In this document: piece by piece, positions 36,324 through 45,122 of the stretch
Position numbering within the stretch: position 1 is the first letter of the stretch
Layout: each line of letters begins with the position of its first letter
NCBI GenBank assembly: GCA_025937235.1
Contig: JAICRU010000011.1
Span: forward strand, 1-52,587
Direction: 5' to 3'
Length of the DNA stretch: 52,587 bases
From: Acidimicrobiia bacterium
Lineage (GTDB): Bacteria > Actinomycetota > Acidimicrobiia > Spongiisociales > ZC4RG35
The notes under the pieces: generated by a model
What the model was told of the DNA's origin: nothing
The model's input: the letters and a program-made list of their open reading frames with translations, nothing else
Databases searched by the model: none
Translations under genes and position numbers: made by a program

Positions 36324-36898
36324 TCGAACGAACGATAGGTGTCGATGAACCGCATCAGGGCGGTCAGCCACACCAGAACCACGAAGATCCACAGCATCGG
36401 CTCGATGACGCCGGCTATCAGCCCGACGGTGAACAGAAGGACCCGCTCGGCACGACCCATCAACCCGACCTTGCCGTTGAACCCCTCGACCTCGGCTCGA
36501 CTCCTGATATAGGGGACCAGCATCGCCCCGCCGATGGCGAGGCTGATCAGGAGCAACACCGCTTCGTCACCCGTCTCTCGGGCCACTGCCACTCCCAGGC
36601 CGGCGAATGCGGCGATCTCACCGACACGATCGAACACCGAGTCGAGGAAGGCCCCGCGGGCCGTCACGGTCCCGGCGGCGCGTGCAACCGAGCCGTCGAG
36701 CCCGTCCAGGATCGATCCCACCAGGACGATCACGGCGCCGGAGCGCATCGCCCCGGTCGAGATCACGATCGAGCCCACGATCACGATCACTAGCCCGATC
36801 GAGGTCATGAAGGTGGGTGTGACCCCTGCTGAGGCCAGCGCCTTGCCTATGGGCTCGAGAAAGCGGGAAACCCGAGGTCGAACCCGTGTGTCGATCAC
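36320..36898 (-). CDS. pgsA: CDP-alcohol phosphatidyltransferase, probable phosphatidylinositol phosphate synthase
   Basis: Integral membrane enzyme joining CDP-diacylglycerol to an alcohol, most likely inositol phosphate given the pimA/patA neighbours. The complete CDP-alcohol signature D-x2-DG-x2-AR-x8-G-x3-D-x3-D is present (DGLDGSVAR ... GAFLDSVFD). About six membrane helices fit the 192-residue length. The start is the GTG at 36898; no Shine-Dalgarno sequence is seen and initiation may be leaderless. It is divergent from the EF-G-like gene across 82 bases. Confidence 0.88.
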   Translation of the reverse strand: MIDTRVRPRVSRFLEPIGKALASAGVTPTFMTSIGLVIVIVGSIVISTGAMRSGAVIVLVGSILDGLDGSVARAAGTVTARGAFLDSVFDRVGEIAAFAGLGVAVARETGDEAVLLLISLAIGGAMLVPYIRSRAEVEGFNGKVGLMGRAERVLLFTVGLIAGVIEPMLWIFVVLVWLTALMRFIDTYRSFE

Positions 36899-36924
36899 GA
36901 CGCAGGAAAGTAGCAGGCCGGCCC

Positions 36925-36955
36925 TTGTCGTCCGCTTCCGGGGCAGGGTTAGGAT
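36925..36955 (+). promoter_or_regulatory. Possible promoter for the EF-G-like gene
   Basis: TTGTCG at 36925-36930 and TAGGAT at 36950-36955 resemble -35 and -10 elements with a 19-base spacer, 25 bases before the start codon. The spacing is slightly long. It is the best candidate in the divergent gap. Confidence 0.4.
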
Positions 36956-36980
36956 CGGCGTTTCAACGCAGCTGGAGGTC

Positions 36981-39035
36981 ATGTTGTCAGCCGAGAAAGT
37001 CCGCAACGTCGCTCTCGTCGGCCACGGCGGGAGCGGCAAGACGACGCTGGCCGAGGCCCTTCTCTACGTGGCCGGAGCGACCACTCGCCGTGGCAGCGTC
37101 GAGCAGGGCACGACCATCCTCGACTATGAGCCCGAGGAGATCGAGCGAGGCATCTCCCTCGGGTTGTCCACCGCCACCTTCGCCTGGAACGACCATCAGA
37201 TCAATCTCATGGACACCCCAGGGTCAAGCGACTTCTCGGGGGATGCGCGAGCCGCCCTTCGTGCCGCGGACCTGGCCCTCTTCGTGGTGTCCGGCGTCGA
37301 TGGGGTCGAGGTCCAGACCGAGCAGCTGTGGAAGGTGGCAGGGGATGAGGGCATCCCCCGCGCCATCGTCGTGACCAAGCTCGACCGTGACCGATCTTCG
37401 TTCGAAAGGGTGCTGGACCAACTCCGGGAGTCGTTCGGCAAGTCGATAGCGCCGATCCAGGTGCCGATTGGGAGCGAGGAAGGCCTGCGCGGCGTGGTCA
37501 GGGTCGCCTCGGAGCGAGCTTACGAATACGCCGAGGGCGAAAAGACGGGCAAGGAGGTCGACCTGCCCACGGAGGTAGAGGATCTGGTTCACGCCGCCCA
37601 CACCTCGCTCGTCGAGACAGTGGTCGAGACCGACGACGAGATGATGGAGGCCTACTTCGAGGGCAAAGAGCCCACCAGGGAGCAGATCGTCTCCACTGTC
37701 CACCACGGCATTGTTTCCGGTGACATCCACCCCGTCCTGGTCGCTTCGGCCGAGAAGATGATCGGCATCGACCTGCTCGCCGAGTTCATCGTCGACTACG
37801 GGCCAAACCCGTTGGAGCGCACCCTGCCGGCCTCGAACGGCGGCAGTGACCTCGCCCCTTCCACCGACGGGCCGACCATCGCCTACGTCTTCAAGTCCTT
37901 CTCCGACCCCTTCGTCGGCCGCATCTCCCTATTCCGCATCTACTCGGGCGCGGTGAAGGCCGATCAAGAGCTCGAGGTCGCCCGAGGGGGCAAGGTGCGG
38001 TTGCACAACCTCTTCATGCTTCAGGGCAAGGAGCACAACGACGTGCCCGACCTGCCCACGGGGGGCATCGGCGCCGTGGCCAAGGTCGAGAACCTCCGGG
38101 TCGGTGACACCATGCGCAGCAACGGGAGCGATGTGGCCATCGACCACATCGCCTATCCCCGGCCGGTGGCCGAAGTCTCGATCACCCCTCGATCCCACCA
38201 CGACGAGGAGAAGCTTTCGACCGCCCTGCACCGAATCGAGGAGGAGGACCCGACCATAAGGATCGATCGACGAGCGGACACCGGGGAGACGATCCTGGCC
38301 GGGTTGGGCGACACCCACCTGGATGTGACCGTCGCCCGCATACATCGCAAGTTCGGTGTGGACGTCGACACCGCCCTCCCGATCATCCCTTACCGGGAGA
38401 CCATCACGGCATCGGCTCAGGCCGAGGGCAAGCACAAGAAGCAGTCCGGGGGCCGCGGCCAGTTCGGCGTGGCGCTCGTCAAGTTCGCCCCGCTTCCCCG
38501 CGGCACGGGATACGAGTACATCGATTCGATCAAGGGAGGTTCGATCCCCCGCCAGTTCATCCCGGCGGTGGACAAGGGTATCCAGGAGGCCCTGGCCAGG
38601 GGCATCCTGGCCGGATACCCGGTGATCGACATATCGGCCGAGGTGTACGACGGGAAATATCACACCGTGGACTCGGATGAGATGTCGTTCCGAATGGCAG
38701 GCATCCAGGCGGTGAAGGCTGCGACACAAGATATGAAGCCGATCCTCCTCGAGCCGGTGATGAAGATCACCGTGACGGTGCCCGAGGACCATCTCGGCGA
38801 CGTCATGGGCGACATCAACTCCAAGCGGGGCAGGGTTCTGGGCATGGAGGGAGAAGGGACCCTTCGCTCCGTCGTCGCCGAAGTCCCGATGGCGGAGATA
38901 CAGCAGTACGCCGCGGAGCTGCGATCATTGACTTCTGGAAGAGGAACCTTCGACGTTGAGTTCGATCACTACGCCGAGGTCCCCCACAACGAAGCGCAGC
39001 AGGTGATTTCCGCCGCTCGTTCGGCAGAAGACTGA
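36981..39035 (+). CDS. Elongation factor G-like GTPase (EF-G2 type)
   Basis: A 684-residue EF-G paralogue. The G domain has a P-loop GHGGSGKTT in place of the AHVDAGKTT-type loop of true EF-G, DTPGSSDF for G3, and TKLD for G4 instead of NKMD. Domain IV has HKKQSGGRGQFG, and domain V has the usual DVMGDINSKRGRVLGME. This matches actinobacterial EF-G-like proteins (FusA2 type) rather than the main factor, and no rps12/rps7 neighbours are present. GGAGG lies two bases before the ATG; the next codon, TTG at 36984, would give better spacing. The role is uncertain. Confidence 0.9.
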   Translation: MLSAEKVRNVALVGHGGSGKTTLAEALLYVAGATTRRGSVEQGTTILDYEPEEIERGISLGLSTATFAWNDHQINLMDTPGSSDFSGDARAALRAADLALFVVSGVDGVEVQTEQLWKVAGDEGIPRAIVVTKLDRDRSSFERVLDQLRESFGKSIAPIQVPIGSEEGLRGVVRVASERAYEYAEGEKTGKEVDLPTEVEDLVHAAHTSLVETVVETDDEMMEAYFEGKEPTREQIVSTVHHGIVSGDIHPVLVASAEKMIGIDLLAEFIVDYGPNPLERTLPASNGGSDLAPSTDGPTIAYVFKSFSDPFVGRISLFRIYSGAVKADQELEVARGGKVRLHNLFMLQGKEHNDVPDLPTGGIGAVAKVENLRVGDTMRSNGSDVAIDHIAYPRPVAEVSITPRSHHDEEKLSTALHRIEEEDPTIRIDRRADTGETILAGLGDTHLDVTVARIHRKFGVDVDTALPIIPYRETITASAQAEGKHKKQSGGRGQFGVALVKFAPLPRGTGYEYIDSIKGGSIPRQFIPAVDKGIQEALARGILAGYPVIDISAEVYDGKYHTVDSDEMSFRMAGIQAVKAATQDMKPILLEPVMKITVTVPEDHLGDVMGDINSKRGRVLGMEGEGTLRSVVAEVPMAEIQQYAAELRSLTSGRGTFDVEFDHYAEVPHNEAQQVISAARSAED

Positions 39036-39056
39036 CCTGGGACAGGAAGGGCTGGG

Positions 39057-40346
39057 ATGGCCGACGCCGTGATCCGTTTCGGGGACAAAGAGTCCCGGCT
39101 CGAGGTCGTCCAGAGCGTCGAGGGCCAGGTGGCAGTGGACATAAGCCGCCTCCGGACCGAGGTGGGGCTCACCACGATCGATCGAGGCTTCGCCAACACC
39201 GCCGAGAGCGAGTCGAGTGTGTCATACGTCGGTGGCGAGGAGGGCGTGCTCCATTATCGGGGCTACCTGATCGAAGAGCTGGCCGAACATGCCTCCTTCC
39301 TCGAAGTGGCCTACCTGCTCCAGTACGGCGAGCTGCCCACCAGGACCGAGCTCGAGGCCTATCAGGAGTCGATCTCACTCCACACCCTCCTCAGGGAGGA
39401 CATGAAGCATCTATTCGAGGCTTTCCCGCACACGGCGCACCCGATGCAGATCCTCGCCTCGGCCACCTCGGCCCTGGCCACCTACTACCCCGATGCGCTC
39501 GACCCACATGACGAAGAGGCCGTGGACATCAGCGCGAGACGGCTCATCGCTAAGACCCCGACGATGACCGCCTGGTCTTACAAGTACTCGGTCCACCAGC
39601 CCTACATCTATCCCCAGAACGATCTGGGCTATCTGTCCAACTTCCTCCACTTGATGTTCTCGGTGCCGGCCGAGCCCTACACGGCCGATCCCGTTGTCGT
39701 CCGCGCCCTGAACATGCTCCTTGTCCTCCATGCCGACCATGGCCAGAATTGCTCGACCTCGGCGGTCCGTTTGGTCGGGTCGAGCCAGGCCAACATCTTC
39801 AGCTCGGTAGCCGCCGGGATTCACGCACTCTCCGGGCCTCTCCATGGTGGCGCCAACCAGGAGGTGCTGGAGATGTTGGAGGAGATCGTCGCCCACGGTG
39901 GCGATGTCGCTCCCTTCGTGGCCCGGGCCAAGGACAAGGAAGACCCGTTCCGCCTGATGGGGTTCGGCCACCGGGTGTACAAGAACTTCGACCCGAGGGC
40001 CAAGATCATCAAACGGGCCGCCGACGACGTGCTCGATGCGCTTGGAATCGACGACGATCCATTGCTCGATGTCGCCCTTCAGCTCGAGGAGGTAGCCCTG
40101 TCCGACGATTACTTCGTGGAGCGAAAGCTCTACCCCAATGTCGACTTCTACTCGGGCATCATCTACCGGGCCATCGGGTTTCCCACCGAGATGTTCACCG
40201 TCCTCTTCGCCATCGGCCGCCTACCCGGGTGGATCGCCCAGTGGCGCGAGCTCCTGGCGGATCCGACCACCAGGATCTTCAGGCCCACCCAGGTGTACGT
40301 CGGCCCGGAGAGGCGTCCTTATGTCCCGATCGAGCAGAGGTCCTAG
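39057..40346 (+). CDS. gltA: Citrate synthase
   Basis: Condenses acetyl-CoA and oxaloacetate. The 429-residue type II-like enzyme has LHADHGQNCSTS and GPLHGGANQEVL, with the active-site His at HGG. GFGHRVYKNFDPRA follows, and the catalytic Asp is in YPNVDFYSG. AGGAAGG lies six bases before the ATG. It is 21 bases downstream of the EF-G-like gene and probably co-transcribed with it. Its TAG stop overlaps the stop of the leftward membrane-protein gene (CTAG). Confidence 0.95.
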   Translation: MADAVIRFGDKESRLEVVQSVEGQVAVDISRLRTEVGLTTIDRGFANTAESESSVSYVGGEEGVLHYRGYLIEELAEHASFLEVAYLLQYGELPTRTELEAYQESISLHTLLREDMKHLFEAFPHTAHPMQILASATSALATYYPDALDPHDEEAVDISARRLIAKTPTMTAWSYKYSVHQPYIYPQNDLGYLSNFLHLMFSVPAEPYTADPVVVRALNMLLVLHADHGQNCSTSAVRLVGSSQANIFSSVAAGIHALSGPLHGGANQEVLEMLEEIVAHGGDVAPFVARAKDKEDPFRLMGFGHRVYKNFDPRAKIIKRAADDVLDALGIDDDPLLDVALQLEEVALSDDYFVERKLYPNVDFYSGIIYRAIGFPTEMFTVLFAIGRLPGWIAQWRELLADPTTRIFRPTQVYVGPERRPYVPIEQRS

Positions 40347-40834
40347 ACGCCCTCGACGTCCTCCACGTACGGCTCGCCGGTGATTTCCCCGGACACCGCA
40401 TCGACCACGACCAAGGCCCGTTGATCAGGCGGCTCCTTCGCCGAGTAGAGGACCACAGTCCACTGTGGCCGTGAGCGGAGGCCCCGGAAGGTGATCGCGG
40501 CCGAAGCATGGCCGATCGGGAAGTCGATCGCCGCGCCAGCAAGCGAGAGAGCACGCGACTCATCGACCGAGAGCGGCCAGGCCGAGGCGAAGTTCCAGGC
40601 GGCCAGGGAGAACAGGCCAATGGCGGGCAGCCATCCCCCGTCGATGACCACCATGGCAAGGACGGCCCCCACCACGAAGACCCACCCTGAGATGCGCCGA
40701 CGGGTTGGTGACGGGAACCGGTACGGCCCCACCACGTTGGAGTCGAGCTCATCTTCGATCGATAGCGACTCGGCCAGGTCGCGCTCGATGTGGATTCCAG
40801 AACGGTCGACCCTGGGGGTCTCCGACTCCGTCAT
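40343..40834 (-). CDS. Hypothetical membrane protein coupled to thrS
   Basis: A 163-residue protein. Residues about 48-85 hold one or two membrane segments (GWVFVVGAVLAMVVIDGG and LPAIGLFSLAAWNFASAW). The C-terminal part (WTVVLYSAKEPPDQRALVVVDAVSGEITGE) resembles a PepSY-like strand pattern. The ATG overlaps the thrS stop (ATGA), so translation depends on thrS. I do not recognise the family. Confidence 0.75.
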   Translation of the reverse strand: MTESETPRVDRSGIHIERDLAESLSIEDELDSNVVGPYRFPSPTRRRISGWVFVVGAVLAMVVIDGGWLPAIGLFSLAAWNFASAWPLSVDESRALSLAGAAIDFPIGHASAAITFRGLRSRPQWTVVLYSAKEPPDQRALVVVDAVSGEITGEPYVEDVEGV

Positions 40835-42804
40835 CGCCCAGGCGCCCGCCCGGAGAGGTCTGGGGGTCGACCCCCAGGTTTGACAGACATGTCGACCAGG
40901 CGATTGGTGGCCTCGATCAACGGCACTCCCCTCGTGTCTCGCTCCTCGCCGTAGAGACGCAGCCCGACGGTCGTGCCGGAGACGTCGTCGTCGCCAACCA
41001 CGATCACGGCGGGATGCTTTTGGGTCAGGGCCTTGCGGATCTTGTCGCCGACGGTGTCGTCACCGCTCTCGACCTCGACGCGGAGCCCGCCGTCCCGCAG
41101 TCGGTTCGCCACCTGGTCCGCATACTCCTGGTGCCGGTCGGCCACGGGGATGATCGACACCTGGACCGGGGCCATCCACATCGGGAAGGCGCCGGCGTGG
41201 TGCTCGATGAGAACTCCCATGAATCGCTCCATCGACCCGGCCTTGGCACAGTGGATCATGTACGGCCGCTCGGCGACATTGCCGGCGGCGGTGTACTCGA
41301 GATCGAACCGCTCGGGGAGTATCAAGTCGAGCTGGATCGTGGACAACTGCCAGCGACGACCTATTGCGTCCTTGACGTGCATGTCGATCTTGGGCCCGTA
41401 GAAGGCGCCCTCGCCGACCGCCACACGGAAGCCGACCCCAGAGTCCTCGAGACACTTGGCCAGGGTCTTCTCGGCGAATTCCCAGCGATCACGCTGCCCC
41501 GGCGGGGCCTTGTCCGGCTGCGTGCTGAGATCGGCCTCGAACTCGGTGAACCCGGTGTCCTTGAGCCAGGTGATGACGAAATCGAGGTGGAGGGCGAGCT
41601 CGGAAGCAAGCTGGTCCTCGGTGCAGAAGGTGTGCGAATCGTCCTGGGTGAAGCCGCGGGCGCGGAGCAGCCCGTGGATCACGCCGGACTTCTCGTACCG
41701 GTAGACCGCGCCCAGCTCGGAGAGCCGCAGCGGCAGGTCTCGATACGACCTCGCCCGGCTTCGGTAGACCAAGATGTGAAACGGGCAGTTCATCGGCTTG
41801 ACCCGATACTCCTGGTCGTTGTCCAGGGTCATGCCGGGGTACATGTAGTCGGCGTAGTAGTCGAGATGGCCCGAGATCGACCACAGGTCCGACTTGGCGA
41901 GATGCGGGGTGGTGACGAAGTCGAACCCAAAGCGCTGGTGGAGGTCCCTGCTGTGGTCTTCGATGAGCTTGCGGAGCATCCCGCCCTTGGGATGCCAGAC
42001 CACGAGCCCCGAGCCGAGCTCTGGTGGGAAGCTGAACAGGTCGAGCTCGGCGCCGAGCCGCCGGTGATCACGCTTCTCGGCCTCTTCCAACCGAGTCAGG
42101 TAGGAGTCCAGCTCCTTGGTCGAGGCCCATGCCGTCCCATAGATCCGCTGCAGCTGGTCGCGCTTCTCGTCACCACGCCAGTAAGCACCCGAGCTGCGCA
42201 GCAGCTTGACCGCCGGGATACGACCCGTCGACGGAAGGTGCGGTCCCCGGCACAGATCGATGAATTCCAGGTTCCTGTAGACGGTGACCTCCTCGCCGGC
42301 CGAGACCTCACTCGGCTCCACGCTTTCGATGATCTCGGTCTTGAAGGGGTGCGCGGCAAACAGGGCCATGGCGTCCGATCGCGACAGCGCCCCCCGTTCG
42401 AAAGGCTGGTCCTCGGAGATGATCTCGTTCATCCTGGCCTCGATCCGCTCCAGGTCTTCAGGAGTGAACGGCTCGGCCACCTTGAAGTCGTAGTAGAAGC
42501 CGTCCTCGATGGCCGGGCCGATGGCGAAGGTCGAGCCTTCGAACAGACTCAGCACCGCCTGAGCCAGGACATGGGCCGAAGAGTGCCTCAAAATGTCCAG
42601 GCCTAGATCGCTGTCCAGCGTCACGACGGCGAAGTCCCCCGACTCACCGAGGGGACGGGACAGATCCAGGAGCTGGCCATTCAACTCGACCGCAACCGCA
42701 GACCGGGCGAGACCAGGCCCGATCGAACGAGCTACGTCGAGACCGGTCGAACCCTCGGGATGCTCGACGACGGTTCCGTCGGGATAACGAAGCTCTAGTG
42801 ACAC
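40831..42804 (-). CDS. thrS: Threonyl-tRNA synthetase
   Basis: Charges tRNA-Thr and removes Ser. The 657-residue protein has a TGS domain, the editing domain with HSSAHVLAQAV (HxxxH) and the core motifs. Zinc ligands are the Cys of KPMNCPFH, the His of GFTQDDSH, and the His of PYMIHCAKAG. The anticodon-binding domain (VQVSIIPVADRHQEYA) ends the protein. The start is GTG at 42804. GATAAC lies about five bases upstream on the minus strand, so the message may be leaderless. I see no T-box leader. Confidence 0.96.
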   Translation of the reverse strand: MSLELRYPDGTVVEHPEGSTGLDVARSIGPGLARSAVAVELNGQLLDLSRPLGESGDFAVVTLDSDLGLDILRHSSAHVLAQAVLSLFEGSTFAIGPAIEDGFYYDFKVAEPFTPEDLERIEARMNEIISEDQPFERGALSRSDAMALFAAHPFKTEIIESVEPSEVSAGEEVTVYRNLEFIDLCRGPHLPSTGRIPAVKLLRSSGAYWRGDEKRDQLQRIYGTAWASTKELDSYLTRLEEAEKRDHRRLGAELDLFSFPPELGSGLVVWHPKGGMLRKLIEDHSRDLHQRFGFDFVTTPHLAKSDLWSISGHLDYYADYMYPGMTLDNDQEYRVKPMNCPFHILVYRSRARSYRDLPLRLSELGAVYRYEKSGVIHGLLRARGFTQDDSHTFCTEDQLASELALHLDFVITWLKDTGFTEFEADLSTQPDKAPPGQRDRWEFAEKTLAKCLEDSGVGFRVAVGEGAFYGPKIDMHVKDAIGRRWQLSTIQLDLILPERFDLEYTAAGNVAERPYMIHCAKAGSMERFMGVLIEHHAGAFPMWMAPVQVSIIPVADRHQEYADQVANRLRDGGLRVEVESGDDTVGDKIRKALTQKHPAVIVVGDDDVSGTTVGLRLYGEERDTRGVPLIEATNRLVDMSVKPGGRPPDLSGRAPGR

Positions 42805-42888
42805 AGGGTTATCTCGCTAGCCTGAGTGGACCGGCATGAGGCTAACTGGCCACAGGGCGCAAGCCGCCACAGGGGGAAGCGACAACTG

Positions 42889-43716
42889 ATGGACGCAAGA
42901 GAGCTCGTAACGAAGCTTCATCCGAACGCGCTGGTGAGGGAGCTCTCCTCGGGCGCAAACAAGGTGTTCCGGGTCATCGACGGGGACCAGAGCACCGTCA
43001 TCAAGGTCTACCCGGTCGCTTCCAGGGAGCGGCGCGAGCGTCATGCCCTGGAGGCACTCGCCGGCCTCCCCGCGGTGCCAAAGATCATCGATCACGGCAC
43101 CCAGGACGAGATGGCTTGGCTGGAGATGAACGATGCCGGGCACTGGAGCCTGGCCAACCTCCCCAAGAACCTGGAGACGATCGAGGCCGCCGGGGCTGCG
43201 TTGCGTCAGATACACACCTCGAATGCGGACATCACCAACCTGGCCGCCGGGATCGACGCCGATTACGTGCTGAGCCATTACCGGTCCACCATCGAGCGCC
43301 TGGGCCGTTATCGACGCCGATTCGGAATGGATCAGGCGGTGCTCGAACGGGCTCTTCAGCTCGAGCCACCCACTGCGACATCCCCGGTCCCCGCCCACAC
43401 CAAGCCCACCCTCTCCAAGTTCATAGTCGACGAATCGGGGACGATCACCATCGTCGACTGGGAATGGGCCACGAAGGCCCCACCCGAATGGGACCAGACC
43501 CATGCCGTCTGGCGACTGGCCGCCAGGATCGGCGAAGATGCCGCCGCTGCGTTCCGCAGCGGCTACGGATCCGAGCTACCCGAGAGCAGCTACCGACCGT
43601 GGGTCGCCTACCACTCGGCGATGATGATGCTCGAAGCCGCCGAGTTGCGCGAGGGCAAGCTCGGAGATCTCAGCTATCTGGTCGACGACCTCACCGAGGC
43701 CGTACTCGGGACCTGA
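42889..43716 (+). CDS. Aminoglycoside-phosphotransferase-fold protein with degenerate active site
   Basis: A 275-residue protein of the APH/choline-kinase-like superfamily. The N-lobe has SSGANKVFRV and the ATP-binding Lys39 in TVIKVYP. In the C-lobe the metal-binding Asp190 is in IVDWEWA. The usual HGDxHxxN catalytic loop reads HTKPTLSKFI (170-179): the catalytic Asp is Lys172 and the Asn is Lys177. It may be a pseudokinase or bind without phosphorylating. It is divergent from thrS. The function is unknown. Confidence 0.82.
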   Translation: MDARELVTKLHPNALVRELSSGANKVFRVIDGDQSTVIKVYPVASRERRERHALEALAGLPAVPKIIDHGTQDEMAWLEMNDAGHWSLANLPKNLETIEAAGAALRQIHTSNADITNLAAGIDADYVLSHYRSTIERLGRYRRRFGMDQAVLERALQLEPPTATSPVPAHTKPTLSKFIVDESGTITIVDWEWATKAPPEWDQTHAVWRLAARIGEDAAAAFRSGYGSELPESSYRPWVAYHSAMMMLEAAELREGKLGDLSYLVDDLTEAVLGT

Positions 43717-43808
43717 TCCGGTCCCGGCCGCCGGTCGCGGCTCGCAAATCCCCGGTTCCCGGCGCCTCGTCTCTTAGCCTCATAGCGGCTGAAGCAAGGA
43801 GGACGGGC

Positions 43809-44015
43809 TTGTTCGAGGTATTGGTCGCGGTGACAGCGACGAGTGGTCTGTTCGCCCTGGCCAAGGGGATAAAGGGCAACCACCAGTACCGGGTCGACCC
43901 ACAACTGGTGGTGCCACGGGATGAGCGAGGCGACGACCTCCCATGCCCATGGTGTTATGCACCAACCTTCGAGGAGGACACCCGCTGCTCGGGGTGCGGG
44001 CGCTCCTTCGGCTGA
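43809..44015 (+). CDS. Small membrane protein with C-terminal zinc ribbon
   Basis: A 68-residue protein starting with TTG at 43809, supported by AAGGAGG about six bases upstream. The N terminus is one hydrophobic helix (LFEVLVAVTATSGLFALAKG). The C terminus has CPWC and CSGC pairs (CPWCYAP ... TRCSGCG), a zinc ribbon. A much longer open frame covers the same strand but overlaps the kinase-fold gene. The function is unknown. Confidence 0.78.
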   Translation: MFEVLVAVTATSGLFALAKGIKGNHQYRVDPQLVVPRDERGDDLPCPWCYAPTFEEDTRCSGCGRSFG

Positions 44016-44069
44016 GGCGGGGTTTCGAGACCCTAGACCTCTCGGAAACGACGCCGGCGCATTTATGGT

Positions 44070-45053
44070 GTGGGTGTGAGCAGGGTAGGACTGGTGCTCG
44101 GAGGTGGGGGGATCACCGGTGCGGCCTACGAGATGGCCGCCCTGATGTCGCTCCGTCTTGCCACGGGGTGGGACCCGAACGAGGCCGAAGTGGTGGTGGG
44201 GACATCCGGGGGCGCATTCGTCACGGCTCTGGTGAGGAACGATGCCCTCTCACTCGACTCCCTGGTCCTACCTCACGACGAACGAGCAGACGTGGCAGAA
44301 CGGATCCGCAATCATGTCTACACCCGGAACGACGGTGTCAAGGTTCGCCACTGGGTCCGCCACGGGATCGTCCCCGGGATTCGTGATCCGGGGCTCACCC
44401 TGTTCCTCGGATCGCCCGCCCCGTATCATGCCGCCGGGTTGACCGACTGGGTGAAGAGCCACATCGGGGAGGACTCCGGGAATAGCTGGCCGACGAAGCC
44501 CACGGCAGTGGTGGCCTTCGATCTGGCCGCGAGGAAGCGCGAGGTGTTCGGATCAGAGTCTGCGCCAGAGGTAGGGATGGCCGACGCGGTGGCGGCCTCC
44601 TCCGCCATCCCGGTGTTGTTCTGCCCCTACCCGATCGATGATCGTCTGTACGTGGACGGAGGTGTCGTCTCCGGCACCCATGCCGACGTCGTGCTCGGCT
44701 CGGACCGCCCGCTCGATCTCGTGCTGGTGCTGGCCCCAATGGCTGCCGACGTCTCGCGCAAGCGGGCCCGCTTCTACGAGAAGATGTTCGATCGGGTCGG
44801 TCAACGCTCGCTCAGCGAGGAGTTGGGGTCGATCCGCGGGGCCTGGCCAGACTGCGAGATCGTGGTGCTGAGCCCACCCCCTTCGGTTCAGAACGCGATG
44901 CGTCCGAACCCGATGGATGCGGGAAGGTCCGTGGCCACTTTCATGAGGACCCTCATCTCCATGAAGCGAACCCTTGCCCAGCCCGAAATCTGGGAGCTTC
45001 TCGACCATCACCTCGTCCACCGGCCTCGATCCAAGAGGGCGGCCGTCCGATAG
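44070..45053 (+). CDS. Patatin-like phospholipase
   Basis: Serine-aspartate dyad lipid acyl hydrolase. The oxyanion loop GGGGITGAAYE, the nucleophile Ser46 in GTSGG, and Asp196 in YVDGG are all present in a 327-residue protein with no signal peptide. It could hydrolyse membrane lipids. The start is GTG 44070 or GTG 44076. A TATGGT at 44064-44069 lies seven bases before the latter, so a leaderless message starting at 44076 is plausible. Confidence 0.9.
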   Translation: MGVSRVGLVLGGGGITGAAYEMAALMSLRLATGWDPNEAEVVVGTSGGAFVTALVRNDALSLDSLVLPHDERADVAERIRNHVYTRNDGVKVRHWVRHGIVPGIRDPGLTLFLGSPAPYHAAGLTDWVKSHIGEDSGNSWPTKPTAVVAFDLAARKREVFGSESAPEVGMADAVAASSAIPVLFCPYPIDDRLYVDGGVVSGTHADVVLGSDRPLDLVLVLAPMAADVSRKRARFYEKMFDRVGQRSLSEELGSIRGAWPDCEIVVLSPPPSVQNAMRPNPMDAGRSVATFMRTLISMKRTLAQPEIWELLDHHLVHRPRSKRAAVR

Positions 45054-45122
45054 GGCTGTCCGGCTCCTGCCTGCGCCGGGACTACGTTGTGCGGAAGCGA
45101 GGAGCCCCAAGAGAGGTGCCCA

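Noticed and set aside
40705-42606. Plus-strand open frame of 633 codons opposite thrS
   Set aside because: The complement encodes a complete threonyl-tRNA synthetase with all zinc ligands; the plus frame is a shadow.
43116-44015. 299-codon frame covering the end of the kinase-fold gene and the zinc ribbon
   Set aside because: The first two thirds are a frame shift of the kinase-fold gene; only the last 68 codons, with their own ribosome-binding site, look real.
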